Source of the DNA: Hyphomicrobiales bacterium
GTDB lineage: Bacteria; Pseudomonadota; Alphaproteobacteria; Rhizobiales; Beijerinckiaceae
NCBI GenBank assembly: GCA_900470775.1
Contig: UCBZ01000049.1
Coordinates: forward strand, 12,266 to 76,265
Direction of reading: 5' to 3'
Length of the DNA: 64,000 nt
Part shown: piece by piece, positions 56,452 to 64,000 of the stretch
How the letters are laid out: the number at the start of each line of letters is the position of its first letter
Position numbering within the stretch: the stretch's first letter is position 1
Program-made: the position numbers and the translations under genes
The notes under the pieces: model-generated
Databases searched by the model: none
The model's input: the letters and a program-made list of their open reading frames with translations, nothing else
Told to the model about the DNA's origin: nothing

Positions 56452-56703
56452 CTACTCCAGCGGCTGCCGCGGGCCACGGTCAGGCGGCAGGTCGAAGGGC
56501 GTAGCGGGCGGACCCTCTGGCGGCACGTCGGGCGGCAACTCCGGCGGCGGCCCGACCGGAACGCCCAGCGGCTCCTCGTCCGGCGGCGATTCGACCGGCG
56601 GCGCGGGCGGCACCTCCGTCGGCGTCAGCGGCGGGGCCTCGGGCGGCGGATTGGGCATGGCGGGCGTTCCACCGGGGTCGGCCGCATGAATCATGGTTGT
56701 CAT
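56452..56703 (-). CDS. Small proline-rich protein
   Basis: 83 residues from ATG 56703, with AGAGGA upstream. 31 of 83 residues are proline by my count; runs such as PPEAPPLTPTEVPPAPP and acidic residues give a disordered, extended chain. No signal peptide or membrane segment is visible. It starts 4 bp from the convergent peptidase stop. It could be a spurious low-complexity ORF, but the ribosome binding site and start position favour a real gene. Confidence 0.5.
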   Translation of the reverse strand: MTTMIHAADPGGTPAMPNPPPEAPPLTPTEVPPAPPVESPPDEEPLGVPVGPPPELPPDVPPEGPPATPFDLPPDRGPRQPLE

Positions 56704-56774
56704 CAGGCAAGGTCCTCTTTCGAGGACAAACGCATGGGCGTGCCGAAAGGTTCGCGGTAGCCCGTGAACCCCGA

Positions 56775-56805
56775 AAACGACGACGCCGGCACGAGGCCGG
56801 CGTCG
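56775..56805 (-). terminator. Terminator of the second TRAP operon
   Basis: CGACGCCGGC and GCCGGCGTCG form a perfect 10-bp stem with a 5-nt loop, about 40 bp beyond the DctM stop; on the minus strand the stem is followed by TCGTTTTC. A good rho-independent terminator. Confidence 0.8.
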
Positions 56806-56845
56806 CATGTCAAAGGCTGGCATGATCGAAGGCTGGTTCAGCGCC

Positions 56846-58663
56846 TCACTTGAAGGTCGGCGGGGCATTCAGGTCGAAGCCCCCCAATCCGCCGGCGCCG
56901 CCCATGCCCGGGATCTGGATCGAGTCGAACTGCTTGTCGATCGCCTTCTGGTCGAGCTGCACGGCGGAAGCCTTGTAGTGCATCACCATCTGCGGGAAGG
57001 CCACCACCAGCGCCACCATGATGCACTGGATCACCACGAAGGGCACCGCGCCCCAGTAGATCTGGGCGGTGGTCACCGGCTCCATCATGTTGCCGGTCAC
57101 CTTGTCGCGGTAGCGGTCCTTCGGCGCGACCGAGCGCAGGAAGAACAGCGCGAAGCCGAAGGGCGGATGCATGAAGCTGGTCTGCATGTTCACGCCCAGG
57201 ATGACGCCGAACCAGATCAGGTCGATGCCGAGCTTGTCGGCGGCCGGCCCGAGCAGCGGCACGATGATGAAGGCGAGCTCGAAGAAGTCGAGGAAGAAGG
57301 CGAGCAGGAACACCATCACGTTGACGACGATCAGGAAGCCCGTCGCGCCGCCCGGCAGTCCGACCAGCAGATGCTCGACCCAGACATGGCCGTTGACCCC
57401 GTAGAAGGTCAGCGAGAACACGCGCGCGCCAACGAGGATGAACAGCACGAAGGCCGAAAGCTTGGCGGTCGACTCCGTCGCCTGCTTGAGCAGGTCGAAG
57501 GTCATGCGCTTCTTGCCATAGGCCAGCAGGATCGCGCCGGCCGCGCCCATGGCGCCGCCCTCGGTCGGCGTCGCGACGCCGATGAAAATCGTGCCAAGCA
57601 CGAGGAAGATCAGCGCCAGCGGCGGCACCATCACGAACACGACCTGCTCGGCCATGCGCGAGAGCAGCTTGAGGCCGAGCACCTTGTTGGCGATGGCGAT
57701 CACGAAGGAGACGCCGACAGCGATCGACATCGTCAGGATGACGAAATCCGCCCCGGCCTTCACGCTCGTGAACAGCTTCAGGCAGGCATAGGCGATCCCG
57801 AAGGAGATGATCGTGATCACCAGCAGCGAAAGCCGCCGCGTCTGGCCATCGGGATCGCGCAGTGTCTGCGCGTCCGGCGGCAGGCCGGGCGCCCGCTTCG
57901 GATAGATCATCGTCACCAGGAAGACGTAGCCGGCATACATCCCCGCCAGCACCAGGCCGGGAATGAAGGCGCCCTCATACATGTCGCCGACGGAACGGCC
58001 GAGCTGGTCGGCGAGCACGATCAGGACGAGCGAAGGCGGGATGATCTGCGCCAGCGTGCCCGAGGCCGCGATGACGCCCGATGCGAGGCGTCGATCATAG
58101 CCGTAGCGCAGCATGATCGGCAGCGAGATCAGGCCCATCGAGATCACCGAGGCCGCGACGACGCCGGTGGTGGCCGCGAGCAGCGCGCCGACGAAGATCA
58201 CAGCATAGGCAAGACCCCCACGGACGGGGCCGAAGAGCTGGCCGATCGTATCCAGCAGGTCCTCTGCCATGCCCGAGCGCTCGAGGATGAGGCCCATGAA
58301 GGTGAAGAACGGGATCGCCAGCAGCACGTCGTTGTTCATCGTGCCGTAGATGCGCTCCGGCAGGGCCTGCAGGAAGTTCTCCTGGAACAGTCCGAGCTCG
58401 ATGCCGACGATGGCGAAGAGCAGGCCGTTGGCAGCCAGCGCGAAGGCGACGGGATAGCCCAGCAGCAGGAACAGGACGAGGGCTGCAAACATCACCGGCG
58501 CCATGTTGACGCGCAGGAAGTCGCCGAAACCGGCGGCGTGGGCGTCTCCGGTATGGAACCCGAAGAAGGCGATCAGGGTCAGCGCGAGCAGGAGGCCGGC
58601 GACGCGAGGCAGGCGGGTGGCGGTCATGATGGTGGGTGTCCGGGCGTCTTTGGAGTTGCTCAC
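56846..58663 (-). CDS. TRAP transporter large permease, long form
   Basis: 605 residues, well above the usual 425-450 of DctM. GTG start at 58663 overlaps the DctQ stop as GTGA. The DctM core has FFTFMGLILERSGMAEDLL, LLAATTGVVAASVISMGL, GTLAQIIPPSLVLIVLAD and GVATPTEGGAMGAAGAILLAYG, which is typical. An N-terminal segment reads like a leader (VAGLLLALTLIAFFGFHTGDAHA) and the C-terminal tail is Gly-rich (QIPGMGGAGGLGGFDLN). This long form occurs in TRAP systems annotated for mannitol or chloroaromatic acids. No binding-protein gene is adjacent. Confidence 0.9.
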   Translation of the reverse strand: MSNSKDARTPTIMTATRLPRVAGLLLALTLIAFFGFHTGDAHAAGFGDFLRVNMAPVMFAALVLFLLLGYPVAFALAANGLLFAIVGIELGLFQENFLQALPERIYGTMNNDVLLAIPFFTFMGLILERSGMAEDLLDTIGQLFGPVRGGLAYAVIFVGALLAATTGVVAASVISMGLISLPIMLRYGYDRRLASGVIAASGTLAQIIPPSLVLIVLADQLGRSVGDMYEGAFIPGLVLAGMYAGYVFLVTMIYPKRAPGLPPDAQTLRDPDGQTRRLSLLVITIISFGIAYACLKLFTSVKAGADFVILTMSIAVGVSFVIAIANKVLGLKLLSRMAEQVVFVMVPPLALIFLVLGTIFIGVATPTEGGAMGAAGAILLAYGKKRMTFDLLKQATESTAKLSAFVLFILVGARVFSLTFYGVNGHVWVEHLLVGLPGGATGFLIVVNVMVFLLAFFLDFFELAFIIVPLLGPAADKLGIDLIWFGVILGVNMQTSFMHPPFGFALFFLRSVAPKDRYRDKVTGNMMEPVTTAQIYWGAVPFVVIQCIMVALVVAFPQMVMHYKASAVQLDQKAIDKQFDSIQIPGMGGAGGLGGFDLNAPPTFK

Positions 58664-59259
58664 GGGGCCAGTCCCTGCTGCTTGGCGACGTCGAGCAGTC
58701 GCTGTGCTTCGGCCTCGGCAGCGGCAGCGTGGCCGCGCAGCGTCTCGTCATCCTCGAGATGACCGCGCATGATCGCGATCTGCTTGATGATCTCGGAAAC
58801 GCCCTGGAACGCCAGCATGATGAAGCCGATAATGACGAGGCCCTTGGCCGGCCATTGCGGCAGGCCGCCGGCCGACAGCGACTGCTCGTTGATGACATAG
58901 GAGCGGGTGAAGAACGGCCAGGAATGGTAGATCATCAGCAGGCAGAGCGGCATCAGGAACAGCGTGTGGCCGATCAGGTCGATCCAGTGCTGCACGCGCT
59001 TGGGCAGCAGGCCGTTCACGATGTCGATGCGGATATGCTCCTTCACCTTCAGCGTCCAGGCTGCGCACATCAGGAACACGGCGCCAAACAGCATCCACTG
59101 CAATTCGAGCCAGGCATTCGACGAGACGTTGAAGACCTTGCGGATGATCGCGTTCACGGTCGCGACAATCACTGCCAGCAAGATCAGCCAGGCGACCTTC
59201 TTGCCGATCTGCTCATTGATCGTGTCGATGACACGGCTGACCCCGAGTAATCCCTGCAC
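58660..59259 (-). CDS. TRAP transporter small permease
   Basis: 199 residues from GTG 59259, chosen over TTG 59298 because GGGGAG lies about 7 nt upstream. Four membrane segments (about 20-40, 55-75, 92-112, 135-155) with the family stretches WLELQWMLFGAVFLMCAAWTLKVKEHIRIDIV and HWIDLIGHTLFLMPLCLL. A cytoplasmic tail of about 40 residues is charged and helical. It overlaps the DctM start. The third TRAP component, the binding protein, is not seen within the window next to this pair. Confidence 0.88.
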   Translation of the reverse strand: MQGLLGVSRVIDTINEQIGKKVAWLILLAVIVATVNAIIRKVFNVSSNAWLELQWMLFGAVFLMCAAWTLKVKEHIRIDIVNGLLPKRVQHWIDLIGHTLFLMPLCLLMIYHSWPFFTRSYVINEQSLSAGGLPQWPAKGLVIIGFIMLAFQGVSEIIKQIAIMRGHLEDDETLRGHAAAAEAEAQRLLDVAKQQGLAP

Positions 59260-59507
59260 GCCAGTGCTCCCCAATCCGTGCGGCGCCTTGTTCTGCAAGC
59301 AGGCCCCGTCCGCGTTTCGGTTATAGGAAGGCTATGCCGCGCACAAGCGCCCGGCCCCCTTATCCAAAAGGCGGGGTGCCGGGATTTTCGGCAGGGAGGG
59401 CGCAGCGAATGAAGTCGTCACCATGGCCAGAGCCGGGACTGCAGCAATAGCCCGCAGGAGCGGCTTCTCCGCAGAGACATTTCAACGATGTTGCGAAGAA
59501 AGATCCG

Positions 59508-59583
<76 letters not shown>

Positions 59584-59709
59584 ATACGCCACGAAGCGCA
59601 AAGCCGTTCGGCGGCCGAAGCCGCGTCAGGCAGGCCGGCGATGTAGCAAAGCCCCCCGGCCCTGTCCACCCACCCAAGACAGAAATATGTAAGGCAAAGA
59701 AATATGTGA

Positions 59710-59736
59710 GGCCCGCCGAACGAAACCCGGCGGGCC
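59710..59736 (-). terminator. Terminator of the NCS2 permease gene
   Basis: GGCCCGCCG and CGGCGGGCC form a perfect 9-bp stem with a 9-nt loop just after the permease stop; on the minus strand TCACATATTTCTTTG follows, moderately U-rich. Confidence 0.7.
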
Positions 59737-59744
59737 GTCCTCGA

Positions 59745-61016
59745 TCAGGCCGCTTTGCGGTCCAGCAGGTGATAGAGCGCAATCGCCCCGAAGGTCGCCG
59801 TGCCGATGCCGCCGAGCTCGAAACCGAAGATCGGCAGCTTGAGGTCGCCGGCGCCGAGGATCAGCGCGGTCGCGACCGTCAGCAGGTTCTTCGGATCGGA
59901 GAAGTCGACCCGGTTTTCGACCCAGATCCGCCCGGCCGTCGCGGCGATCAGCCCGAACACCACGACGGCGAGCCCGCCGAGCACGGCGACGGGAATCGTA
60001 CCGATCAGCGCGCCGAATTTCGGCGAGAAGCCGAGCACCAGCGCGATGATACCGGCAGCGACGAAGACCAGCGTCGAATAGACCCGCGTCACCGCCATCA
60101 CGCCCATGTTCTCGGCATAGGTGGTGACGCCGGTGCCGCCGCCGGAGCCCGCGATCATGGTTGCGACGCCGTCGGCGAGGAAGCCGCGCCCGATCAGATG
60201 ATCGAGATTACGACCGGTCATCACCGCGATGCCCTTGATATGCCCAAGATTCTCCGCGACCAGGATGATCGCGACCGGCGCGATCAGGGCCATCGCCTTG
60301 GCGTCGAACACCGGCGCGACGAAGTTCGGTAGCCCGAACCAGGCAGCGGCGCCGATGCGCCCCAGATCGACCGGGGGCGCCCCGAAGCTCGGCGCCGTCG
60401 CGGCATAGACGACATAGGCCACAAGCCCGCCGATCAGGATCGGCAGCCGCTGCGCCAGCCCGCGTCCGTAGACGGCGACCAGCGCCACCGCGACCACTGT
60501 GAACAGCGCAATCCATTTGGTGTAGGCGCTGGCCGAGATCATGCCCATCGCCACCGCAGTCAGGTTGAGACCGATCGCGGCGACGACCGCGCCGGTCACG
60601 ACCGGGGGCAGCAGCTTCTCGATCCAGGCCGTACCGACCGCCTGCACCAAGAGGCCGATCGCAGCATAGAGCGCGCCGCAGGCGATGATGCCGCCGAGCG
60701 CGACCCCGATATTGGCGTTGGGTCCCGATCCCGCGTAGCCCGTCGCCGCGATCACCACGCCGATGAAGGCGAAGGACGAGCCAAGATAGCTCGGCAATTG
60801 CCCACGCGTGACGATGAAGAACAGCAGCGTCGCCACGCCCGAGAAGAAGATCGCCACATTGGGGTCGAACCCCATCAGGATCGGCGCCAACGCGGTCGCG
60901 CCGAACATGGCGACGACGTGCTGGAGGCCGGCGATGAAGGTCTGCGCCACCGGCAGCCGCTCGTCGGGCATGACCGCGCCGGAGGTCTTCAGGGTCCAGT
61001 TCGGAAAATAGGTCAT
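59745..61016 (-). CDS. NCS2-family nucleobase permease (UraA/RutG-like)
   Basis: 423 residues from ATG 61016 with GGAGG 10 nt upstream; the longer reading to 61097 is rejected. Fourteen-helix NCS2 fold: QTFIAGLQHVVAMFGATALAPILMGFDP at the start, the substrate motif VAENLGHIKGIAVMTGRNLD (ExxGH-type) and the loop SGGGTGVTTYAENMGVMAVTRVYS. It is a proton symporter for uracil or xanthine at the inner membrane; uracil is more likely from the ENLGH form. Although purine catabolism is encoded 26 kb away, no link is visible. Confidence 0.9.
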   Translation of the reverse strand: MTYFPNWTLKTSGAVMPDERLPVAQTFIAGLQHVVAMFGATALAPILMGFDPNVAIFFSGVATLLFFIVTRGQLPSYLGSSFAFIGVVIAATGYAGSGPNANIGVALGGIIACGALYAAIGLLVQAVGTAWIEKLLPPVVTGAVVAAIGLNLTAVAMGMISASAYTKWIALFTVVAVALVAVYGRGLAQRLPILIGGLVAYVVYAATAPSFGAPPVDLGRIGAAAWFGLPNFVAPVFDAKAMALIAPVAIILVAENLGHIKGIAVMTGRNLDHLIGRGFLADGVATMIAGSGGGTGVTTYAENMGVMAVTRVYSTLVFVAAGIIALVLGFSPKFGALIGTIPVAVLGGLAVVVFGLIAATAGRIWVENRVDFSDPKNLLTVATALILGAGDLKLPIFGFELGGIGTATFGAIALYHLLDRKAA

Positions 61017-61256
61017 TCGCGCTTCGCCTCCAGCCGAGCGCCTCCTCATAGACGCTTTGCGGCTGACGATTACAGGCGTGGAACGGCGCTTCGCCAAGCG
61101 GATTTCGCTACGTCAACGCAATTGCCGGGGGAAAAGCCCGCGCTCAGCGCTCGAGAGGCGATCCGTGCGGCATTATGGTGGCTGCATCGCCACACCGCGC
61201 GAGACGGTCGCGCGCCAACACCTTCACCTGGTCAGGCGAGGCAAGAGCGATCGGTC

Positions 61257-62618
61257 TCAGGCGACCAGGCGCTTGGCGACGGAGGCGACGAACTGATCGA
61301 GGCTTCGCGCCAGGTCATCCGCGACGGTGCCGACAGCCGTCGATCGCTGATTCATCTCGTTGACGGAGGCGCCGACCCGCTCGATCGCGCTGGACGTCTG
61401 GGCGACGAGTTCGAGCGTCTTCTCGACCTCGCTGGAGGTCTCCTGCGCATCGCGCGCCATACCATGCGTCACTGTCAGTTGCTCCCGCAGAGCGGACGCA
61501 ATCGCGGAGGAGACGTCGGCCATGCCGGCAACGGAGGCGTCAATCCGATGAATCGAGCCGACACAACGCTCCGTCGCCTCGCGAATGGCGGAGATCCGGG
61601 CCGCAATGGCCTCCGTCGCCTGGGTCGTCTGCGTCGATAGGCTTTTCACTTCATTGGCGACGACGGAAAAGCCTCGACCGGCCTCACCTGCCCGTGCCGC
61701 CTCGATGGTCGCGTTGAGTGCCAGCAAGTTGGTCTGCTGGGCGATGCTGGAAATCAGGCTGACGACGGAGCCGATCTCGGCGACGAGCCCCGCAAGGCGC
61801 TCGATCGTATCCTGAGCTTCGCCAGCCGCGGCGACGGCCTGCGAGGCAATCGTGGCTCCATCATGGGTTCGACGGTCAATCTCTCCGATCGACTGGCGCA
61901 GTTGCTCGGTCGAAACCGCGGTCTGCGCCACCACGTTCCGAACCCGGCCGAGGCTCTCTCGGCTCGCAGCCATGCTCTGCCCGGCGCTCCGCGAGACATG
62001 GGCGCAGTTGACCGCGACTTTGCTCAATGTGCCCGAGGCTTCTCCTGCAGTGACCGAGACCCCGGTGATGGCTGCCTTGAACTCGCTGGCCACGCTGGCG
62101 ACATCGGCCTCACACTGCGCGATGCGCGCCGCACGATTGGCAGCGACATTGCCGATCCCGCCGACCAGATCGAGCGTCAGCATCTCCGCCAGACGCGCGC
62201 ATTCGCGCGCCGTGCGTCGTCCGGAGTAGCTGTGACGCTTGCCAATTTCGCGAAACGCCGAGCGCATCACGACCAGGCTCATCACAGCGTGTGCGCGCGC
62301 GCCGAACGGGGTTTCGGCCAGGATTTGCGAAGAAGTCCGCAGCGACCTGACATAGGCGTCGTCGAACCCTGCCTCGAACAGAACCCTGGTGTGCTCGCCG
62401 AGCGTCCGTCCCAGCTCGGCGCCATGCTCCAGCGCCGCCTCCCGCATCAAGGGATGGTCGAGAAGTCTTTCGCAATGCAAGGCGTAGCCGGCGGCGAAAT
62501 CACGCTGGATGGCCGGCGCAAGCCACCGCGCCAGCCCCAACGTCTGATCGTCGACGCCAAAGATCGGGAACCGCGACTGTGGCGAATCCGGATCAGGCGG
62601 CATGGCTGGGTCCACCAT
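61257..62618 (-). CDS. Soluble methyl-accepting chemoreceptor, protoglobin-like N-terminus
   Basis: 453 residues from ATG 62618 (ATG 62603 has GGTGGA upstream and is equally likely). No membrane segment. The first 170 residues look like a globin-coupled sensor domain: [17 protein letters not shown] matches the protoglobin E-F region, but the following segment reads [17 protein letters not shown] where the haem-ligating proximal His is expected. The rest is a signalling coiled coil with the highly conserved hairpin tip [29 protein letters not shown]. It would signal to CheA in the cytosol. Haem binding is doubtful. Confidence 0.85.
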   Translation of the reverse strand: MVDPAMPPDPDSPQSRFPIFGVDDQTLGLARWLAPAIQRDFAAGYALHCERLLDHPLMREAALEHGAELGRTLGEHTRVLFEAGFDDAYVRSLRTSSQILAETPFGARAHAVMSLVVMRSAFREIGKRHSYSGRRTARECARLAEMLTLDLVGGIGNVAANRAARIAQCEADVASVASEFKAAITGVSVTAGEASGTLSKVAVNCAHVSRSAGQSMAASRESLGRVRNVVAQTAVSTEQLRQSIGEIDRRTHDGATIASQAVAAAGEAQDTIERLAGLVAEIGSVVSLISSIAQQTNLLALNATIEAARAGEAGRGFSVVANEVKSLSTQTTQATEAIAARISAIREATERCVGSIHRIDASVAGMADVSSAIASALREQLTVTHGMARDAQETSSEVEKTLELVAQTSSAIERVGASVNEMNQRSTAVGTVADDLARSLDQFVASVAKRLVA

Positions 62619-62680
62619 GAAGGGAGCGCTCGCTTTAGAACCCCAGCAAGATGTTCGCTATTGGTTAAGGGTTCGTTTGG

Positions 62681-62712
62681 CGCGCGCCCAAGGCGATCGT
62701 ATCGGGCGCGCG
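62681..62712 (-). terminator. Possible leuA terminator hairpin
   Basis: CGCGCGCCC and GGGCGCGCG form a perfect 9-bp stem with a 14-nt loop just after the leuA stop. No U-run follows on the minus strand, so termination is only plausible. Confidence 0.4.
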
Positions 62713-62717
62713 TCGCT

Positions 62718-64000
62718 CTACTCCGCCGCCGCTTGCGCGTGCAGGCGCACGCCCTTGGCCATCAGCTTGTTGAGCGCCACGAGATACGCCTTGGCCGAGG
62801 AGACCAGCGTGTCGGGGTCGGCGCCGCGGCCCGTCACAGAGAAGCCCTCATGCGTCAGCCGCACCGTGACCTCGGCCTGGGCGTCCGTGCCTTCAGTCAC
62901 CGCATGGACGTCGTAGAGTTCCAGCGTCGCCTCATGCGGCACGATCGTCTTGATCGCATTGAAGATGGCGTCGATCGGCCCGTTGCCTTCGACCTCCTCG
63001 GTCACGATGCGGCCTTCGACGTCGAGCTTCATGGTCGCGCGCTGCGGGCCGCGCGTGCCGGCGATCACCGTCAGCGACACCAGCTTCACCCGGTCATGCG
63101 CGGTGGCGATGTTGTCATCGACCAGCGCTTCGATATCCTCGTCATAGACATGCTTCTTGCGGTCGGCGAGCGCCTTGAAGCGGGTGAAGGCGTCTTCCAG
63201 CTGGTTGTCGCCCAGATCGTAGCCCATCTCCTTCAGCTTCGAGCGGAAGGCGGCGCGGCCGGAATGCTTGCCCATCACCAGCGAGGTCTTGGTCACCCCG
63301 ACCGAGGCCGGTGTCATGATCTCATAGGTCGACTGGTTCTTCAGCATGCCGTCCTGATGGATGCCGCTCTCATGCGCGAAGGCGTTCCGGCCGACGATCG
63401 CCTTGTTGTACTGCACCGGGAAGGAGCACGCGTTCGAGACCGTCTTCGAGGCGCGCATCAGCATGGTCGCGTCGATGCCGGTGTCATAGGGCAGCACGTC
63501 GCCGCGGACCCGCAGCGCCATCACCACCTCTTCCAAAGCGGCATTGCCAGCGCGCTCGCCGATGCCGTTCAGCGTGCATTCGACCTGGCGCGCCCCGCCC
63601 GCGATGCCGGCCAGCGAATTCGCCACCGCCAGCCCGAGATCGTTGTGGCAATGCACCGAGAAGATCGCCTTGTCGGCATTCGGCACGCGCTCGCGGACGG
63701 AGGCGAACATCGTCCGGTATTCGTCGGGCGTGGCATAGCCGACGGTGTCGGGCAGGTTGATCGTGGTGGCGCCAGCCTTGATCGCTGCCTCGACGGTCCG
63801 GCAGAGATACTCGATCGGCGTGCGGGTGGCGTCCATCGCCGACCATTCGACATCCTCGACCAGGTTGCGGGCCTGCGCCACGGTGCGGGTGATGATCTCC
63901 AGTACCTCGTCCTCGCTCTTGCGCATCTGGTGCTCCAGATGGATCGGCGAGGTCGAGACGAAGGTGTGGATACGCGGCTTCCCGGCATGCCGCACCGCTT
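62718..64000 (-). CDS. leuA: 2-isopropylmalate synthase (5' end outside window)
   Basis: About 427 residues visible; the N-terminal part of this roughly 520-residue enzyme lies beyond base 64000. Visible: the end of the TIM-barrel with the metal ligands in [17 protein letters not shown] and [14 protein letters not shown], the linker region [13 protein letters not shown], and the C-terminal LeuA allosteric domain ([19 protein letters not shown]). LeuA condenses acetyl-CoA and 2-oxoisovalerate, the first step of leucine synthesis, and is inhibited by leucine. Frame and length support an intact gene. Confidence 0.95.
   Translation of the reverse strand, partial: AVRHAGKPRIHTFVSTSPIHLEHQMRKSEDEVLEIITRTVAQARNLVEDVEWSAMDATRTPIEYLCRTVEAAIKAGATTINLPDTVGYATPDEYRTMFASVRERVPNADKAIFSVHCHNDLGLAVANSLAGIAGGARQVECTLNGIGERAGNAALEEVVMALRVRGDVLPYDTGIDATMLMRASKTVSNACSFPVQYNKAIVGRNAFAHESGIHQDGMLKNQSTYEIMTPASVGVTKTSLVMGKHSGRAAFRSKLKEMGYDLGDNQLEDAFTRFKALADRKKHVYDEDIEALVDDNIATAHDRVKLVSLTVIAGTRGPQRATMKLDVEGRIVTEEVEGNGPIDAIFNAIKTIVPHEATLELYDVHAVTEGTDAQAEVTVRLTHEGFSVTGRGADPDTLVSSAKAYLVALNKLMAKGVRLHAQAAAE

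Overview
The window is high-GC chromosomal DNA with dense coding on both strands. It looks like an alphaproteobacterium of the Hyphomicrobiales (Rhizobiales), plausibly Bosea or a close relative. The grounds are flagellar hook genes of the rhizobial type, the TRAP-transporter repertoire, urate catabolism through a cytochrome-tailed PuuD, and mosaic palindromic repeats between genes. The genus is inferred, not proven. No phage, transposase, integrase, rRNA or CRISPR array was seen. One tRNA (Lys, CTT) is present.

Layout. 1-4.9 kb: hook-filament genes flgE-flgK-flgL on the minus strand. 5-8.6 kb: a YcjX/YcjF-type pair, a SixA-like phosphatase and a small lipoprotein. 8.7-12.2 kb: a SleB-type wall hydrolase, an XRE regulator with a DUF2975 membrane protein, a divergent lipoprotein and a MoxR ATPase. 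12.4-18.2 kb: a CPA2 antiporter, a glycosyltransferase with an LpxH-like phosphoesterase, an SDR with an altered active site, and an EamA exporter. 18.3-20.1 kb: an XRE-cupin regulator, then an AT-richer two-gene cassette of a RusA-like nuclease and a PD-(D/E)xK-HEPN-like protein. I consider this cassette the best candidate for an undescribed conflict or defence module. 20.1-25.2 kb: a diheme cytochrome c, a cytochrome c'/c556, a CoxL-like (form II) molybdenum hydroxylase large subunit with no visible FeS or FAD partner, and a YiiG-like protein. 25.2-28.5 kb: a complete TRAP transporter (DctP-Q-M) coupled to a rhodanese. 28.7-32.4 kb: a BON-LysM protein, a GlcG/HbpS-like protein and a large YfhO-like membrane protein.

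32.6-35.9 kb encodes urate to allantoate: puuD (minus) diverges from uraH and a fused puuE-uraD gene. 37-53.4 kb is an island for glycogen, maltodextrin and trehalose: glgP, two glgX-like debranching enzymes, glgA, a DUF2934 protein, glgB, malQ and treY. No glgC (ADP-glucose synthesis) and no treZ is visible. Four elaborate palindromic elements sit in gaps of this island, two of them between convergent genes of glycogen metabolism.

53.5-64 kb: a compact SNF2-like helicase, an M20 peptidase, a proline-rich small protein, a second TRAP pair (Q and M, no binding protein), tRNA-Lys, an NCS2 permease, a soluble chemoreceptor with a protoglobin-like N-terminus that appears to lack the haem-binding histidine, and the 3' part of leuA, cut by the window edge. 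Start sites were moved inward from the longest ORF where a Shine-Dalgarno site or family length favoured it; this is noted in each entry.
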